The notes beneath the pieces were generated by a model. That model was not told where the DNA came from. It saw nothing but the letters and a program-made list of their open reading frames with translations, and searched no databases. A program made the translations under genes and the position numbers. Shown piece by piece: positions 62,861 to 64,000 of a DNA stretch of 64,000 nucleotides (position 1 is the stretch's first letter; the number at the start of each line of letters is the position of its first letter). Source of the stretch: Pseudonocardia sp. CNS-004 (GTDB taxonomy: Bacteria > Actinomycetota > Actinomycetes > Mycobacteriales > Pseudonocardiaceae); assembly GCA_001942185.1 (NCBI GenBank), contig MKJV01000134.1, positions 116,070-180,069 on the forward strand, read 5' to 3'.

Positions 62861-64000
62861 GTGACCGCCGTCGCCCCCAAGCCGATCGCGCCGGAGTACC
62901 CGGCGCGACAGTCGCCCAAGGGCTCGACCTTCCTGAAGATGCTGCGGACGACGGACCCCAAGGACATCGCGATCCTGTACCTGGTCACGTCGTTCGGGTT
63001 CTTCATGGCGGGCGGCGCCATGGCGCTGCTGATCCGCGGCGAGCTGGCCGTGCCGGGGATGCAGTTCCTGTCCACCGAGCAGTACAACCAGCTGTTCACC
63101 ATGCACGGCACGATCATGCTGCTGCTGTACGCCACGCCGATCCTGTTCGGCTTCGCGAACTACATCGTGCCGCTGCAGATCGGGGCCCCCGACGTCGCGT
63201 TCCCGCGGCTGAACGCCTTCTCGTACTGGTTGTTCCTGTTCGGCGGGCTCACGGTGCTGTCCGGGTTCCTCACGCCGGGCGGCGCCGCCGACTTCGGCTG
63301 GTTCGCCTACACCCCGCTGTCGGACGCGATCCGTTCGCCCGGCGCCGGTGCCGACCTGTGGATCGTCGGCCTGGTCGTCTCCGGTCTCGGCACGATCCTC
63401 GGTGGCGTCAACTTCATCACCACGATCGTCTGCATGCGCGCGCCCGGCATGACGATGTTCCGGATGCCGATCTTCACCTGGAACATCCTCGTGACGGCGA
63501 TCCTGATCCTCATCGCGTTCCCGGTGCTCACCGCCGCGCTGCTGGGACTGCTGGCCGACCGCCACTTCGGTGCCCACGTGTTCGACCCGGCCAACGGCGG
63601 CGTGATCCTCTGGCAGCACCTGTTCTGGTTCTTCGGCCACCCCGAGGTCTACATCGTGGCGCTGCCGTTCTTCGGCATCGTCAGCGAGATCTTCCCGGTG
63701 TTCAGCCGCAAGCCGATCTTCGGCTACAAGACCCTGATCTACGCGACGATCGCGATCGCGGCGCTGTCGGTGGCCGTGTGGGCGCACCACATGTACGCCA
63801 CGGGTGCGGTGCTGCTGGCCTTCTTCTCGTTCACCACGTTCCTCATCGCGATCCCCACGGGCGTCAAGTTCGTGAACTGGATCGGCACGATGTGGAAGGG
63901 TCGTCTGACGTTCGAGACGCCGATGCTGTTCAGCGTCGGGTTCCTGGCCACGTTCCTGTTCGGCGGGCTGACGGGCATCCTGCTGGCCTCGCCGCCGCTG
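62861..64000 (+). CDS. ctaD: Cytochrome c oxidase subunit I, CtaD (partial, cut by window end)
   Basis: GTG 62861 with AGGAGGA upstream (MTAVAPKPIAPEYPARQSPK). 380 codons are visible with no stop. Heme-copper oxidase subunit I: TFLKMLRTTDPKDIAILYLV, NQLFTMHGTIMLLLYATPIL (first heme-a ligand His), NYIVPLQIGAPDVAFPRLNA, ILWQHLFWFFGHPEVYIVAL (Cu-B His and cross-linked Tyr), AVWAHHMYATGAVLLAFFSF (two Cu-B His). It is the membrane core that reduces oxygen and pumps protons. In actinobacteria ctaD is often alone, apart from ctaC/E-qcr genes, consistent with this setting. Confidence 0.97.
   Translation, partial: MTAVAPKPIAPEYPARQSPKGSTFLKMLRTTDPKDIAILYLVTSFGFFMAGGAMALLIRGELAVPGMQFLSTEQYNQLFTMHGTIMLLLYATPILFGFANYIVPLQIGAPDVAFPRLNAFSYWLFLFGGLTVLSGFLTPGGAADFGWFAYTPLSDAIRSPGAGADLWIVGLVVSGLGTILGGVNFITTIVCMRAPGMTMFRMPIFTWNILVTAILILIAFPVLTAALLGLLADRHFGAHVFDPANGGVILWQHLFWFFGHPEVYIVALPFFGIVSEIFPVFSRKPIFGYKTLIYATIAIAALSVAVWAHHMYATGAVLLAFFSFTTFLIAIPTGVKFVNWIGTMWKGRLTFETPMLFSVGFLATFLFGGLTGILLASPPL

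Noticed and set aside
1..64000. tRNA or rRNA genes, transposases, phage genes, integration sites
   Set aside because: None recognised by eye on either strand; a covariance-model scan would be needed to exclude a tRNA fully.

Overview
This is a chromosome-like stretch from a high-GC actinobacterium, most likely Pseudonocardiaceae (Pseudonocardia-like). Signs of this are the very high GC, many GTG starts, F420-type luciferase-like oxidoreductases, an NDMA-type zinc alcohol dehydrogenase, an actinobacterial-style gas-vesicle cluster and a B12-riboswitch-controlled nrdAB operon. The genus is inferred from gene content, not proven. No tRNA, rRNA, transposase, phage gene or CRISPR array was recognised.

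Layout. 1-3200: the end of a gas-vesicle operon (order Y-Z-J-L, minus strand) and two small unknown genes. 3500-6200: F420-type oxidoreductase with a divergent TetR regulator and palindromic operator, then an orphan molybdate-binding lipoprotein behind a structured leader. 6200-10000: nrdA-nrdB ribonucleotide reductase under a cobalamin riboswitch and two NrdR-like boxes. 10000-21900: a DmdA/GcvT-like demethylase, secreted lipoproteins, an isoaspartyl methyltransferase, regulators, a large HTH-NB-ARC-TPR regulator and a secreted intradiol dioxygenase. 21900-35500: two paralogous cassettes, each a GMC oxidoreductase plus a flippase-like membrane protein. Between them lie a DUF559 nuclease-like gene set inside two arrays of a palindromic repeat, a nitroreductase, lexA, a solute-binding protein, a methyltransferase and an amino-acid permease. 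35500-46650: small regulator/enzyme pairs (ArsR-SRPBCC, MarR-FAD monooxygenase, AraC-SDR) and housekeeping-type enzymes. 46650-54600: an aerobic benzoyl-CoA (box) module (boxB, boxC, benzoate-CoA ligase), then NDMA-dependent alcohol dehydrogenase with MoxR ATPase and VWA protein. 54800-59100: a GlnH/GlnX-like sensor pair divergent from a transmembrane Ser/Thr kinase. 59100-64000: a second F420-type oxidoreductase, a hydrolase, MerR, a PIG-L deacetylase, a FetB-like permease and the start of cytochrome oxidase subunit I (ctaD), cut by the window edge.

Two features stand out. First, an about 62-bp palindromic repeat occurs about 18 times: 8 copies before and 6 after the DUF559 gene, plus 4 elsewhere. 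At three junctions its terminal TGATC supplies the stop codon of the neighbouring gene. Second, about half of the recognisable genes are broken by one-base indels, mostly single missing bases in G/C runs. Their remains line up as full-length proteins across frames. This pattern looks more like sequence error than real pseudogenes, so spans of frameshifted genes below run from the inferred start to the inferred stop across the shift.
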